Source: Rhaphigaster nebulosa (Eukaryota; Arthropoda; Insecta; Hemiptera; Pentatomidae). From it: a stretch of DNA of 64,000 nt. The translations under genes and the position numbers were made by a program. Of this stretch, positions 1-11,589 are shown one piece after another (position 1 is the stretch's first letter; the number at the start of each line of letters is the position of its first letter). The DNA lies in assembly GCA_948150685.1 (NCBI GenBank), contig OX411306.1, forward strand, positions 233,191,147 through 233,255,146, read 5' to 3'. The notes under the pieces are model-generated. The model had not been told where the DNA came from, did no database searches, and saw nothing but the letters and a program-made list of their open reading frames with translations.

Positions 1-222
1 AATATGGTTCAAAAAATACTTAAAAAATATCTAACATCTAAAATAAACAATTCAAAGTCTTTCTCACCTGGTAATTAGAATACATTTTTAAAAAAATAAC
101 AACAAAAAAAAACCAACCACTCAGCAGGCAACCAGAGAAGCTTGTGCTGGCTATACCACCTTCCAGCTGACGTCACAAAGGGCTAGTTTCTGAATTTGTC
201 ACTGACCAGTATTTCGCAGTGT
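1..222 (+). repeat. Interspersed ~220-bp repeat (family r1)
   Basis: Repeat whose landmarks are the words CTCACCTGGTAAT and ACTGACCAGTATTTCGCAGT. It abuts a TA microsatellite. Related copies lie at about 33715-33990 (+), 35422-35642 (+), 58325-58560 (-) and, more diverged, 15385-15600 (-). It therefore occurs in both duplicon A copies and all three palindrome arms. No coding capacity seen. It may be the remnant of a non-autonomous transposon, but I see no terminal repeats that would settle this. Confidence 0.6.
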
Positions 223-230
223 TATATATA

Positions 231-290
<60 letters not shown>
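223..290. repeat. (TA)n microsatellite
   Basis: Interrupted TA dinucleotide tract directly after repeat r1. Confidence 0.95.
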
Positions 291-293
<3 letters not shown>

Positions 294-339
294 TATATAT
301 GGACAGAGATATTTGGAAATAAATTGGCGAAAAAAATAA

Positions 340-760
340 ATAAATAAAAGAGATTCAAAAACTCTTTATTTGAATAATTAAGAAATCTCAAATTTATTTT
401 TATAACGAAATAAAAATTTCATTTATACAATGATTACTAGCATATAGGTGTATCCTAATGTTATAATAAGTTTTAGTTTATATAATCGTTGTTTCCCTTA
501 ATTTTTTATTTTCATTTAAATTATGATGAGGAAGTGAAAGAGGGGGGGAGAGTTTTCAACGCTTGGTTAACAAAGGACTAAATACAATCCTCGCCTTGAT
601 TGGTCATCGATGAGGTTGCTGTTGGGTTATATTTAAAACAAAAAACAATAATTATTTTTATGACTGTAGTTAGTACATTTTATGGAATATATTTGTTTTT
701 ATCTGTCATGATTTGGCTGTCAAATTGTATCTTTATCTTAGTCATGCACATAAATATTTG
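340..760 (+). repeat. Interspersed ~400-bp repeat (family r2)
   Basis: Recurrent non-coding block containing AACGCTTGGTTAACAAAGG and TTGATTGGTCATCGATGAGG. Other copies are at about 34085-34395 (+), 35790-36200 (+), 49340-49690 (+) and 57825-58175 (-). The purine-rich word near 540 and the TTGATTGGTCATCGATGAGG core are well kept among copies. No open frame of note. Identity as a known transposon family is not established. Confidence 0.6.
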
Positions 761-1082
761 TCCTATTATTTAAACATCATTAATTTAATTAAACAAAGTA
801 ATTTAGTTAAGATTAATACAATACAAGTCTTGAAGTTAGGTACAATCCAATATAAAAATAATATTTAGGTATGCTAAAGATAGTAATATAAAAGCTATAG
901 AAATATTCACAGGAATATTTCATGAATATTCACAGGATAACATATCTCCTCTTATATAACCCTACAGATCTCTTCCGCCTTCCTTCATCCCCTCTACTAG
1001 TTCTGGGCTTATCTCCCCTCAGGATCCTCTGGACAAACTACTCTTGCAATAACATTTTTGTAGTCGTACTCTTGAAGGAGAA

Positions 1083-1480
1083 CTAAAATTCATATTCTTG
1101 TAAGGTGACTCCGAATCGTACTTTTGTAGTCGTCACCCCCAAATGTATAGCACATAGCTTCTGCAACCGTACCGCTGGTAGTGCTGGTGTTGATGCATAG
1201 AACAGAAGGTTACTCAGATATTTTAATGAGTACAAGAATTTGATGTGCCTCTGCTTGATGAATTCAGGGTCTATTGGAAGTTCCATAAGGGCATGGAGAG
1301 ATGGTGGATTCTCCTACTTTAGCGACGTTTTTCAGACCATCTTCTTTAGCATGATGTGTTGGAATCGCTGTAGATGGCGCTGCGTGCAATTGGTAAGGTG
1401 AGTAAACAGTGGAGCGCTGTACAGAAGAGCTGGCCATTTAATGCAGTAGTCAATGGTCAGTTTTAGTCTGAGGAATGGAA
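1083..1480 (-). mobile_element. LINE 3' fragment (reverse strand)
   Basis: Read on the minus strand, this resembles the end of a non-LTR retrotransposon ORF2: a stretch ending ..RFQHIMLKKMV, then a 67-residue open frame (1083-1286) starting MELPIDPEF. The fragment is a direct relative of 12100-12440, 24950-25230 and 36524-36920. It stands head to head with plus-strand LINE sequence from about 1528. No catalytic motifs remain here. Jockey/I-like affiliation is a guess from the C-terminal style. Confidence 0.5.
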
Positions 1481-1527
1481 CAAGCGACGTAAGTTGATAC
1501 AGAGGGTAGGATTTTTCCCTGCGATAT

Positions 1528-2432
1528 TTGAAATGTGTAGAAATGTCAGATCATCGGTCTGTACTCTACACCTTTGAGGTTACGCTTGCCACACCACCGG
1601 CGATATCGGCATCTACACCACCACCGTTAACGCCAGCAGGACCCTCGAGAAGGCACAGGCTGCATCAGCGGCCAAAGTGGAAGACTTTGAAAGAAAGGCA
1701 TCAGGGTGAATCCAGCGAAGACGGACGCCATCGTGATGTCGTTTCAGAAAGGGAAGAAGCCACTGCCCAAGGCATTCGAGATGGAAACAGCAGACCGGTA
1801 TCTCTCCAACTCTATTCTCTACCTTGGCGTCACTTCACAGAAAGGCTACTCACCTTCTCCAGCCACGTCAGGGAGAGAATCAAGCTGACCTGGCTGAAGT
1901 CGTGTAGGCTTTACTACCTTCTGTCTCTCACTTCGGGTGAAGCTGCAAATTTACAATGCCATTATAGGGCCAACAATACTGTATGGTGCACCGCTTCTCC
2001 GGCACATGTATAAGTCCACCTTACAAAGGTTCCAGAGCTCCCAGAACTCCGTTTTTCGGCGGGTCGTCCGTGGGACTTCACTCCAACGAGCGAGAAACGT
2101 CTCCATCTACGAGGAACTCTAGCTACCCTCAGTGCCGGAATATATAAGCCGGAGGCTCATCAAATTCTTTGATGGGCTGAAGGCCTATGGCAACCCTCTA
2201 TTCAGAGATATCGCCCCACCACCAAGTTCTGGGAGGTGAATGGGCTCTGTCCTCTTGGTCGACGTGGTCGCCGAGGGAAGGGGTCTGGTCTCTGCAGTCT
2301 AAACCCATTTCATCTTATTCCTTAACCAGCAGAATGGTTCCTCCCTATTATCTACAAATTAGTGAGGGCCAATGCCTGAATGTGAAACTCCTGCAAGCAG
2401 CGGATATTTCAATAGCTTTGACCTTCGGGTAA
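1528..2432 (+). mobile_element. LINE ORF2 C-terminal remnant (plus strand)
   Basis: Degenerate C-terminal part of a non-LTR reverse transcriptase ORF. Frame 1937-2122 reads LQIYNAIIGPTILYGAPLL, the typical post-RT segment (K-L-x-I-Y-N/K-x-x-I-x-P-x-x-x-Y-G). Frame 1706-1888 includes NPAKTDAIVMSF, a common segment after the RT palm. Frames are broken relative to one another, so this is a pseudogene. A matching copy lies at 36969-37873. Confidence 0.6.
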
Positions 2433-2443
2433 TGTAAAGAATT

Positions 2444-2543
<100 letters not shown>

Positions 2544-2559
2544 TAGGGACTGATAAATT

Positions 2560-2695
2560 ATTTGCCACTTCTATAAATTTGTTTTATTGAAAACTAGTTT
2601 CAAATGTTATACATTCATCCTCAGTTCAAGGATGGATTCCTATTTAAGGAATCATCCTAATAAGATTGATCTATACCATCATGCGGATGTCAACT
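2560..2695 (+). repeat. ~135-bp block with inverted copy beside the gypsy element
   Basis: Short block beginning TTAGGGACTGATAAATTATT and containing a self-complementary pair around AACTGAGG/ATCCTTGA-like words. Its inverted homologue is at about 56650-56815, just beyond the 3' LTR. A direct copy is at 37970-38122. In A the block is followed by a TA tract and an RT fragment. The gypsy element lies between the equivalent parts in A', so this block helps define the pre-insertion site. Confidence 0.6.
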
Positions 2696-2699
2696 TATA

Positions 2700-2995
2700 T
2701 ATATATATTGTACATATAAGTATTCGAAAGAGACTTTTAATAAACGGAGGATGAGAAAAACTGTGCCTCACTGCATTTTATGGCGCAAGCTCCTGGATTA
2801 CGAATGTCCAGAACAACTCTAGAGCGTCATTGCCTCTTTCCTCAAAAACCGGAGTCTCGCTGTACAGGTTGGTGATGAGCACTCTCGCACTATTCCGCTG
2901 ACATGCGGCGTACCACATGGGCAGTTCTCTCGCCACTCCTGTTCTCCATCTACACTGCTGATGTAGTAGGCAAGAATTACACGAATTAAACGGGT
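2700..2995 (+). mobile_element. LINE reverse-transcriptase fragment
   Basis: Plus-strand fragment homologous to the reverse complement of 12597-12902 and 50955-51260. It spans the region after the first catalytic aspartate (CILWRKLLDYECPEQL) through the T-C-G-V-P-x-G-Q segment. An early stop (TAG after EQL) and other lesions make it a pseudogene. The same fragment is at about 38195-38470. Confidence 0.6.
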
Positions 2996-3029
2996 CTAGA
3001 GATCGAGACTGCCAAAGACTCTCCAAGTC

Positions 3030-4800
3030 GCTAACTCAACCAACTTTTCCTCCAACTCCATTTGAATTGGAAAAATATTAGTTCCAGCCTGTTGATAAAG
3101 TAGTGCCTTTCAACCTTTGCTGTACAGCTGTATCGGTGTTTAACTACCAGTAAGCTCTTTTTTTTACTTTTTTTTTGCCCTAAGGAGAACCCACAGAGCT
3201 GCTCTTCAAAATACATTGTGATTTACATTTCTCCTTGACAGTTTTCAATTTTTTAAGCGCTTGTCCGTAGTCACCCTGCCAAAAATGATATTAGGGGTAA
3301 GTGCAGGTCACTGTTGTGTGAAAAGTGTGCGTGGTGTACTCTTACACTTACTACAATGTTCTGTCGAGAAACTACGGACTAGAGAATTAAAACAAAAAAA
3401 AATGTGTTTAATACATTTATTCAATTATATTCCAAATACCACTTTCATAACTCAATGAAGATTGTAAAATGTGAAACCGAACTATTTTGCACTTGCACCA
3501 AAACCGCTCCTGCTTGAATAATGACTACTCCAGATACCTTGTACGCACTTACCCCCAAGGCAAGGACAAGTGCGTACTAAGCACTATTCAATTAAATTAT
3601 GAATCTCATCAAAATGGACATGGTTGAAACTTAGGTTTGAATGTTATATTTAAGCGCAATCGTCAAAGTAACATTTTTGTAAAAAAAGAGGAAAAATGTA
3701 TGCTCAAACATAATTTTACAGTCCTATAAACTCGAACTTTGTAAAATTTAGTGCACACTTGCCCCACTTTAACAGATTTCTCTGATAAATAATAATAAAT
3801 TGCAAATCTTGTAAGGCTTCTGGAGAGCAGAATGTTCTCTCAAGCTATTATATATGTAGCTACAAATCTTCGAAGTGAGACTGACAGGATGAATCTGAAG
3901 GTCTCTGACAATGCGCATCTAAAATGGAATAAGAGTAGCTGAAGAGATGGAGGAGAGGGAGAGAGAGAAAGGATTATTGAAGTGTCGAAGGTCCAAAGAA
4001 CGGTCCACGTTCAAATAGCAAGATAAGAATATTTGCTTTAGAACATCTCTGGAAGGATAGACAACTAACCGTGGGCATTTTCCTCTAGACTTCATGGGAG
4101 AAAGAGGTACAACCAGGGGATATTAGCCCTTAGACAATAATTATATAGAGCACAAGAAAATAACAATGTTATTAAACAAAAAATAGTCTTCTTTTATGTG
4201 GTGGGCAACTGTGTGATCATGCCCGTATACTATCCGGTAGTCAGCTTGTGACACTATCTGGTTACCATCCACAATTGTTCTATTCATTTGAGGAATATAA
4301 TAATCCAGATATGGACTATGAGGTGTTAATACCGAGTATATTAGGCTTGCCTTCTTGCCTTGTCTCAAACGTTTATTAACAAGGGTATATTACTGACTAT
4401 ACAGTGAGAGGGTCCTCATTGAGCAGGTGTTAGGTGAAGAAATCATTTGCAGGTATCAACTGAAGAGTAGAAAATATCTCGGTCTGCTTGTTAACCCAGG
4501 ACTTGCAAGTCTGTACAGCTACTGAGGATAGACTCCTCGTAAGCAATCATGCACAGTGAGTGATCTGTGAAATGGGAGATTTGTGGTTTGATTAGACCAT
4601 TGAATGTCCGTGCCGTGTATTGTAAAACCTTAACATCATTTCTCTTGCCTTATACTTATTTTCTATTTACAATGAGTTATAATGACCTTTACTAAAGAAG
4701 GCTCAAACAAATGAAGAGACTTGAATATAACTAGCGCCTAATATGGGAAATGTTTGAAAGTAGGAAGTGGTTTAAGAAAATTCTTAACCCCTCTTATCAC
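3030..4800. other. Non-coding stretch of duplicon A
   Basis: No recognisable gene. It includes a segment around 3430-3650 (words TGCACTTGCACCAAAACCGC and GTACGCACTTACCCCCAAGG) that also occurs at 25600-25750 in the palindrome spacer and twice in A'. A 75-residue minus-strand frame (4141-4368) is kept unchanged in all three related copies, but it has no recognisable family and the DNA copies are almost identical throughout, so conservation is not informative. Confidence 0.5.
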
Positions 4801-4804
4801 ACAA

Positions 4805-7800
4805 TCTTCTTCTTCTTTTCCTTCCTTCTAATGTCTCTCAGCATGGAGGTGTTTCCAGCCATGTCCTCCTGCTAATGCCTTTATCCCTCCTATTGACTTC
4901 TCTCGCGATCTTCCTAGCCTGGATATGTGATCTTCGTAAGACAGTCGAGGTCTACCCTTAGGCCTTTTACCTTTTGGTCAGGCTTCATAGAAACTTCTTG
5001 GTTCTCTTTATTCTCCCATTCTGCAGACATGACCATACCACTTTAGCTGTTTTTTCTCGAGTATTTATCCCAGCGGCTCAACGTCTAACTCTTTTCAATT
5101 TCTTATTCAGTGTCATCTTGTTTTTCCTGCCATTCTTAGGAGTTACCTAATTTCAGCAGTGGTTATTATATTCTTATGTCTGTCTTGTGCTACCCAGCTT
5201 TCACTAACAAGCAAAGTTAAAACGTACACTGCTTTATATATCCTTAATTTAATGTCCATTCCAACTTCCTTCTTACCCACGATGGAGTTGCAGATTTGGA
5301 AAAAATATTGCTAGCTTTCCTAACCCTGTTGTTGACCTCATCATCGACTTTCCCATTCCTGCCTAATATAATACCCATGTATGTAAAGTCATCAGTTCGT
5401 TCAAGTGACTGGCCATTACATATTATATTGATTGCCTGAGGCTCTCTTCCCAAATTTATTACTTTACTTTTATCTTTATTGATGGAGATGCCTTTTCTTC
5501 CTGATTCCTCTTGCCATTCAAGGACAGCTTGCTGTAGTTTCTGCTATGAGTCAGCTGCTAGGACTATGTCGTCTGTGAACAATAGACCTTGGACTTGAAT
5601 ATATCTCAGATTCCATAATCCCACTCTGCTTCTTGCCGTTCTCCTTTTGCAGATTTTATGCATCTCGTCCATAAAATTTACTAACAACAATGGACTTAAG
5701 CAATCTCCCTGCTTGACTCCTTGTCCAATGGCAAAAGGTCTGGAATCCACCCTATTTATTCTAGCAATACCTTTTGGTTTTTGATATGCTGTTCTCCATA
5801 GTTCATGCCTTGGGACTGAGTCAAATATAGCTGTTATGTCTTGAAACACCATGAATATATTTGCGTTTCTATCCCAGGTCTTCTCCATTACGCACCTAAG
5901 AGAAAATATGTGGCCCTGGGCCTGTCTAATTGGCCTAAATGCAGCTTGTTTATCCTCAACCATCGGTTCTATATATGGCCTAAGCTTTCGCTCTAGTATG
6001 GACGTGTAGAGCTTGCATACTACAGAGGATAGCCATAGAGGCCTGTAATTCTTACATTAACTCACATTTTCTTTCTTGTGGATATTATTATTATTATTAG
6101 TACTATTATATTATCCTCCTACTCCTTTGGTATTCTTTTCTCATCCCACAGATTCTGAAACAGAGACAGCAGGACTTTTTTGAGCTGTGGACCACTATAC
6201 TTAATCAGTTCTGGAGATATCCCATCTCTTCCTGCGGCTTTACTAGTCTTAAGTCTCTCAAGGAAAAGTTCAACTTCCTCCTCCCATATCATTGTATCAT
6301 AAATGGTGTCTACAGCTAGCATTGGTTCTGAGGGAGGTACTTGGCTACTAAATTGTTCCTGGTAGTGTCGTCTTCATCTGTCCAATATTTCATTTTGTTT
6401 TGAGAGAACAGTACTGTCCTCATTTTTAACATTTCTTATTGGCTTGCTTTTGCTTTTTTTTAGCCCTTTTGCTTTTCTCCAAAATAATCTGGTATTTTCC
6501 TGGTGATCCGAATCCAGTTCTCTTCCAAAATCGTTCTGGAGATATCCCATCTCTTCCTGCGGCTTTACTAGTCTTAAGTCTCTCAAGGGAAAGTTCATCT
6601 TCCTCCTCCCATATCATTGTATCATAAATGGTGTCTACAGCTAGCATTGGTTCTGAGGGAGGTACTTGGCTACTAAATTGTTTCTGGTAGTGTCGTCTTC
6701 ATCTGTCCAATATTTCATTTTGTTTTGAGAGAACAGTACTGTCCTCATTTTTAACATTTCTTATTGGCTTGCTTTTGCAATTTTTTAGCCCTTTTGCTTT
6801 TCTCCAAAATAATCTGGTATTTTCCTGGTGATCCGAATCCAGTTCTCTTCCAAAATCGTTCTGGAGATATCCATCTCTTCCTCCGGCTTTACTAGTCTTA
6901 AGTCTCTCAAGGGAAAGTTCATCTTCCTCCTCCCATATCATTGTATCATAAATGGTGTCTACAGCTAGCATTGGTTCTGAGGGAGGTACTTGGCTACTAA
7001 ATTGTTTCTGGTAGTGTCGTCTTCATCTGTCCAATATTTCATTTTGTTTTGAGAGAACAGTACTGTCCTCATTTTTAACATTTCTTATTGGCTTGCTTTT
7101 GCAATTTTTTAGCCCTTTTGCTTTTCTCCAAAATAATCTGGTATTTTCCTGGTGATCCGAATCCAGTTCTCTTCCAAAATCGTTCTGGAGATATCCCATC
7201 TCTTCCTGCGGCTTTACTAGTCTTAAGTCTCTCAAGGGAAAGTTCATCTTCCTCCTCCCATATCATTGTATCATAAATGGTGTCTACAGCTAGCATTGAT
7301 TCTGAGGGAGGTACTTGGCTACTAAATTGTTTCTGGTAGTGTCGTCTTCATCTGTCCAATATTTCATTTTGTTTTGAGAGAACAGTACTGTCCTCATTTT
7401 TAACATTTCTTATTGGCTTGCTTTTGCAATTTTTTAGCCCTTTTGCTTTTCTCCAAAATAATCTGGTATTTTCCTGGTGATCCGAATCCAGTTCTCTTCC
7501 AAAATCGTTCTGGAGATATCCATCTCTTCCTCCGGCTTTACTAGTCTTAAGTCTCTCAAGGGAAAGTTCATCTTCCTCCTCCCATATCATTGTATCATAA
7601 ATGGTGTCTACAGCTAGCATTGGTTCTGAGGGAGGTACTTGGCTACTAAATTGTTTCTGGTAGTGTCGTCTTCATCTGTCCAATATTTCATTTTGTTTTG
7701 AGAGAACAGTACTGTCCTCATTTTTAACATTTCTTATTGGCTTGCTTTTGCAATTTTTTAGCCCTTTTGCTTTTCTCCAAAATAATCTGGTATTTTCCTG

Positions 7801-8155
7801 GTGATCCGAATCCAGTTCTCTTCCAAAATCGTTCTGGAGATATCCCATCTCTTCCTGCGGCTTTACTAGTCTTAAGTCTCTCAAGGGAAAGTTCATCTTC
7901 CTCCTCCCATATCATTGTATCATAAATGGTGTCTACAGCTAGCATCGGTTCCGAGTGAGGTACTTGGTTACTAAATTGTTCCTGGTAGTGGCGTCTTCAT
8001 CTGTCCAATATTTCATTTTGTTCTGAGAAAACAGTACCGTCCTTATTTTTAACATTTCTTATTGGCTTGCTTTTGCAACCTTTTAGCCCTTTTGATTTTC
8101 TCCAAAATAATCTGGTATTTTCCTGGTGATCCGAATCCAGTTCTCTTCCAAAATT
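4805..8155 (-). pseudogene. Degenerate LINE with internal tandem array
   Basis: Minus-strand non-LTR retrotransposon ORF2. From its 5' side: a linker region (ILDRWRRHYQEQF-like) and a pre-palm segment LKTSKAAGRDGISPE (6119-6322). Next is the RT palm (5544-5963) with GVKQGDCLSPLL and FTDDIVLAADS (catalytic DD kept, usual FADD as FTDD), interrupted by a TAG immediately after. Then comes a thumb-like segment (5244-5453), and last a C-terminal KGKRPKGRPRL-type basic stretch near 4960-5000. It lacks the endonuclease half and has several stops and frameshifts, so it is inactive. The style is that of LINEs often mislabelled 'craniofacial development protein 2-like'; clade not certain. Confidence 0.75.
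6374..8155 (-). repeat. 325-bp tandem array inside LINE (about 6 units)
   Basis: Unit starts, marked by CTTCATCTGTCCAATATTTC, fall at 6374, 6699, 7023, 7348, 7672 and 7996 (last unit partial and more diverged). Spacings alternate 325/324. Alternate units carry GATATCCCATC...CTGCGGC versus GATATCCATC...CTCCGGC, giving a 649-bp higher-order dimer. Each unit covers the linker to pre-palm part of the LINE reading frame. A' has only about three units (44486-45292). Confidence 0.9.
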
Positions 8156-8165
8156 TTCCCATGAC

Positions 8166-9691
8166 TTTTGTTATACTTATCGAACAATATCTTCATTCTT
8201 TTTAGTTACATAATTGACCCATTTTTCGTGTGTCCGATCCATTTTATTGCACAATAATGTAGTTTGATATGTTCACTGGTACTGAAGTGTACAAGGTAAT
8301 GAAATGGAAAATAGTCAAAATGGGAAGATCATCTTCTTTCAGCTCTTTTTGGACAAAAGCCCAATTGTAAGGTAAGAGAAATCAAGACAACTGTTTGATA
8401 TAGTCAGGTAGTCATAGTAATACGCACACAAAAAAAAATAGATGTTCTTTAGTTAAAAAGGTTTTTGTCTGATAGTAGGTAAGAAGGTCTATTGGTCATT
8501 TTTGGCATCCATCCAGTCACATATAGGTTGCCATCCTGCCCTAAACAGAATGGGAGTGTCAAGGTTGGTACCATTATAATGAAAATATTAATTGACCACT
8601 AGGTGATTCAAACTCATATCCATACTCCGAAGAAGGTGATATGGAACCTTCATCGCAACACAAACTTGATCATCTCGACTAATTTTACTGTACAATTGAA
8701 TTTATACTTTATAGATAACAAATTTATTAATTAATCCACAAAATGTGGAGGGTCACATTGCCTATTGGCCTACCTTAAGGCTGAGTTTTGGAAACAAGAT
8801 TTTAAAGATTATTTTGTGTTTTAGGGGGTTAATAACTGTAAAAAATGCTACCTGTATTATCATTGTATTTAATTATGTTTGTACAGCTATATACAGATAT
8901 TTTGCTATAATCTATTTTCCATATATTTTACTGAATTAAAGTGGATTAAATAAACAAATATTTATGTTTTTTTTTATTTTTCCCAGTGATTAAAACCCTC
9001 CTTGGGATTGGCCCCCATCCACTCCCACTCGTATAAAAGAAATCAAGTTTACATCAGACTGTTTAGTGCTGAATATTGAAAATAAAATTACATAGATATA
9101 GAAATATAATATAATACTGTATTTCATTTTATAATATACCTTGATTATATTCATTATATACCTATTTATCAGGGTGATTTCATTTTCTATATTCAGTTCG
9201 AAACTGACAGATGTGGAAATCACTTGATTTCCATATCTCTTATTTTCTATACTTTCTTTTTATCAATTTAACATCTTGTTGTTTCTTGTCTTTGTAGCCC
9301 TATACGAAGTGCACTGAAATTTAGGAATTCATTAAGTATTTTTATACTAAGTTATTAAACTAAAATTATGTTTAATTTTTTTATTGTCATCCTAAATATC
9401 TCCTAAATTAATAACAACTGTAAACTATTCAATATATATTAAAAAGAAATGATATGATGGATTTTTATTTTAAAATGTTTGATCATTTATATTGGTTTTC
9501 AGACATTTTTATTTTTTTAACATTGAGAATCAGGCATGACATAATTCTACAATATAACAAAATATATTAGCTTTAAAATAACCACATACTATGGCAGTAA
9601 CAATTTGTACATACAATGAAAAGAAGATGATCAAGAATGCCTGTGAACAATGTACAACATTGGACTAAAATTATAAATGTCAGAGCAATAA

Positions 9692-9696
<5 letters not shown>
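8166..9696. other. Non-coding, duplicated; no gene recognised
   Basis: AT-rich sequence shared almost base for base with 45300-46834. Short frames exist on both strands (8745-8939, 8990-9223), but none resembles a known protein. It may be intronic or downstream sequence of the protease-like gene whose terminal exon follows. Confidence 0.4.

Positions 9697-9743
<47 letters not shown>
9697..9743. repeat. (TA)n microsatellite
   Basis: TA tract downstream of the protease exon (minus orientation). The counterpart in A' is at 46835-46903 and is longer. Confidence 0.95.
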
Positions 9744-9746
<3 letters not shown>

Positions 9747-9806
9747 AATTTATAACATAAATCATCTCAGGTGCATGTTAAAAATAATTTCATCGCCAGA
9801 TAACAG

Positions 9807-9962
9807 CTATAAACTGGTAAAGAATTCTTGCCGCTGTTCTTGTGCCAAGGTTTCTTCTATCCAGTCGGCATACAAAGGCACCCTTGTGAAGACAGCAAGA
9901 CCAGTTCCTGATCCAGTTTCTATTCCTGCCATGAACCCTCGGCCTAAAAGACCATCTTCGCC
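9807..9962 (-). CDS. Terminal exon of S1 (trypsin-like) serine protease or homologue, copy 1
   Basis: On the minus strand a TTTCAG acceptor at 9963-9968 is followed by a 52-codon open stretch ending in a stop. It encodes the C-terminal end of a chymotrypsin-fold protein: ..GTGLAVFTRVPLYADWIEE.., matching the family pattern P-G-V-Y-T-R-V-x-x-Y-x-x-W-I. Alternation G-L-A-V-F-T-R-V is the last beta-strand and Y-A-D-W-I-E-E-T-L the C-terminal helix. The catalytic His, Asp and Ser lie in earlier exons not recognised with confidence in this window. The copy at 46967-47122 is essentially identical, so the duplication captured at least the 3' end of the gene. Whether the gene is functional cannot be told. 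Confidence 0.6.
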   Translation of the reverse strand, partial: GEDGLLGRGFMAGIETGSGTGLAVFTRVPLYADWIEETLAQEQRQEFFTSL

Positions 9963-10557
9963 CTGAAACGTAGATTGTATGAAGGTGTTGAAAAAGAGGA
10001 TTGTGAATTGTGGAAGAAGGATATTAGGAGGGAGGGAATTCTGATGGAGAAGACAAGAAGGCATGTTCAAATGCTATAGTTCTGTCAGATGGAATATAAG
10101 GATGATTCCCAACTTCTACTCAATTAGTTAAGACTAACATGAATTTTTTTCCCCCACTGCTATACTCTAAAGAAACATTTCAAAGTAATAAAATATTAAA
10201 GGATAATTTAATTTTATAATTGCTTAAGCTACTAACAGATCATTACCAGGTAGTATCCCACTGTCACTTTTCTATTAAACATGTATTAGTACATGCATTT
10301 AGCAAGTTTTTTTTTCTTTTGTAACCTGCATTAAATGATAGTAAAATTTATTTTCACTCAGAAAATATAACTCAAGCAATCTGAATCATATTTATTTATT
10401 TTAACATTGATGTAAGTTTATGTACTTTCCAAACTTTGTCCGCTCACTTTAATGTCATTACCAAGTAAAAAAAAAAATGTCAGAGACTTTTGAAAATCCT
10501 TGAATAAAACAAAAAAGTGGGGGCATTTTTTACTAGTGTAGTATTAGCACCAAGCTG

Positions 10558-10750
10558 CCAAATCCAAACTTCCAAAAGATGCCAATTCCAAACTTCTACT
10601 CAATTAGTAAAGACTAACCTGAATTTTTCCCCCACTGCTATACTCTAAAGAAACATTTCAAAGTATTAAATATTAAAGGATAATTTAATTTTATAATTGC
10701 TTAAAATACTATCAGATCATTACAAGGTAGTACCAAGTAGCACCAAGCTG
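10558..10750. repeat. 193-bp extra segment flanked by 13-bp direct repeats
   Basis: Present only in copy A. It is bounded by TAGCACCAAGCTG at 10545-10557 and again at 10738-10750, and A' has one such word at the equivalent place. The segment is a diverged copy of 10090-10260 (words CTTCTACTCAATTAGT, CCCCCACTGCTATACTC). Either A gained it with a target duplication or A' lost it by recombination between the direct repeats. Confidence 0.75.
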
Positions 10751-10751
10751 A

Positions 10752-10835
10752 AGGACTAGCCACCACTGGAGAATGGACTTCAGTTGATGAGCCAACCTCC
10801 ACGCATCTCTGTCAAAAGGTGAGCCAGGTACCTTT
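10752..10835 (-). CDS. Weak candidate penultimate exon of the serine protease
   Basis: One minus-strand frame reads V-P-G-S-P-F-D-R-D-A-W-R-L-A, reminiscent of the G-[DS]-x-G-S-P-L-x-C-x-x-D-x-x-W-x-L-A segment around the active-site serine. If aligned that way the serine position would be Pro and the usual Cys is absent, so the product would be a non-catalytic homologue or a decayed exon. Splice signals are poor. The same sequence is at about 47712-47799 in A'. Kept only because it sits upstream of the convincing terminal exon. Confidence 0.2.
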
Positions 10836-11589
10836 AGCATTGTCATTATCACTGACGTTATTATCATGCTACTATTTAAATTTATTTTATTCGTTTTAAT
10901 TTAAGTTTGACTATCGTATGTTGTAAAGTAATTTGCTGAAACAATATTTTTTGATATTAGATAATGCAGTTTTGGCCGAGTAAAATATACGGAAATGTCA
11001 TTACTAAGTTGAAAACTCGTCCCATTACTACACCCAAATTTCTGTTACTACTTGAAAACGTTTGTAATTTTATACCTTTATTTTTATATAACTAAAATTC
11101 TTAATATAGTTTTCAAAAAAAAAAAAAAAAATAGACTGTTGCTACTAGTGTTTTTATAAAATATCAATAATTATTTTTATAATAATTGTAAATAATAACA
11201 TTTTTGTTTAAAAGGCTATTTATACTTATCTATACATAGATTTCCCTAGTACATACAGATCTTATGCCCCTAGATCTTATAAAAAAATTATTAAATTCAA
11301 GCTTGTTGTCACTACCGCGCTTTTGAAAATTTTAAATTTCCCTCGAAAAAGCACTAATGAGCTTGAACATTTGTTGAGATTAATAGCTCAGTGTCAACAG
11401 GTACTTAGGCTATTTTATTCAAATTCTATTAAAAAATATTAAAATTTTACCATGAAAATTACTTATGATCTGATAATCTGAAAATGACCCACAAAGGTCA
11501 GAAAAACGGGATCTCAAAGTTCAAACGAACCCTTATCGTAACTTAAGAAACAATAAGCACATTCTGACGAAAAGCCCTTTTCCAAAGAA

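Noticed and set aside
4141..4368. 75-codon minus-strand frame identical in three places
   Set aside because: The surrounding DNA is equally conserved by recent duplication, so frame conservation carries no information, and no domain is recognisable.
6374..8155. Regular repeats suggesting a CRISPR-like array
   Set aside because: Units are 325 bp, contiguous without spacers, and encode part of a LINE.
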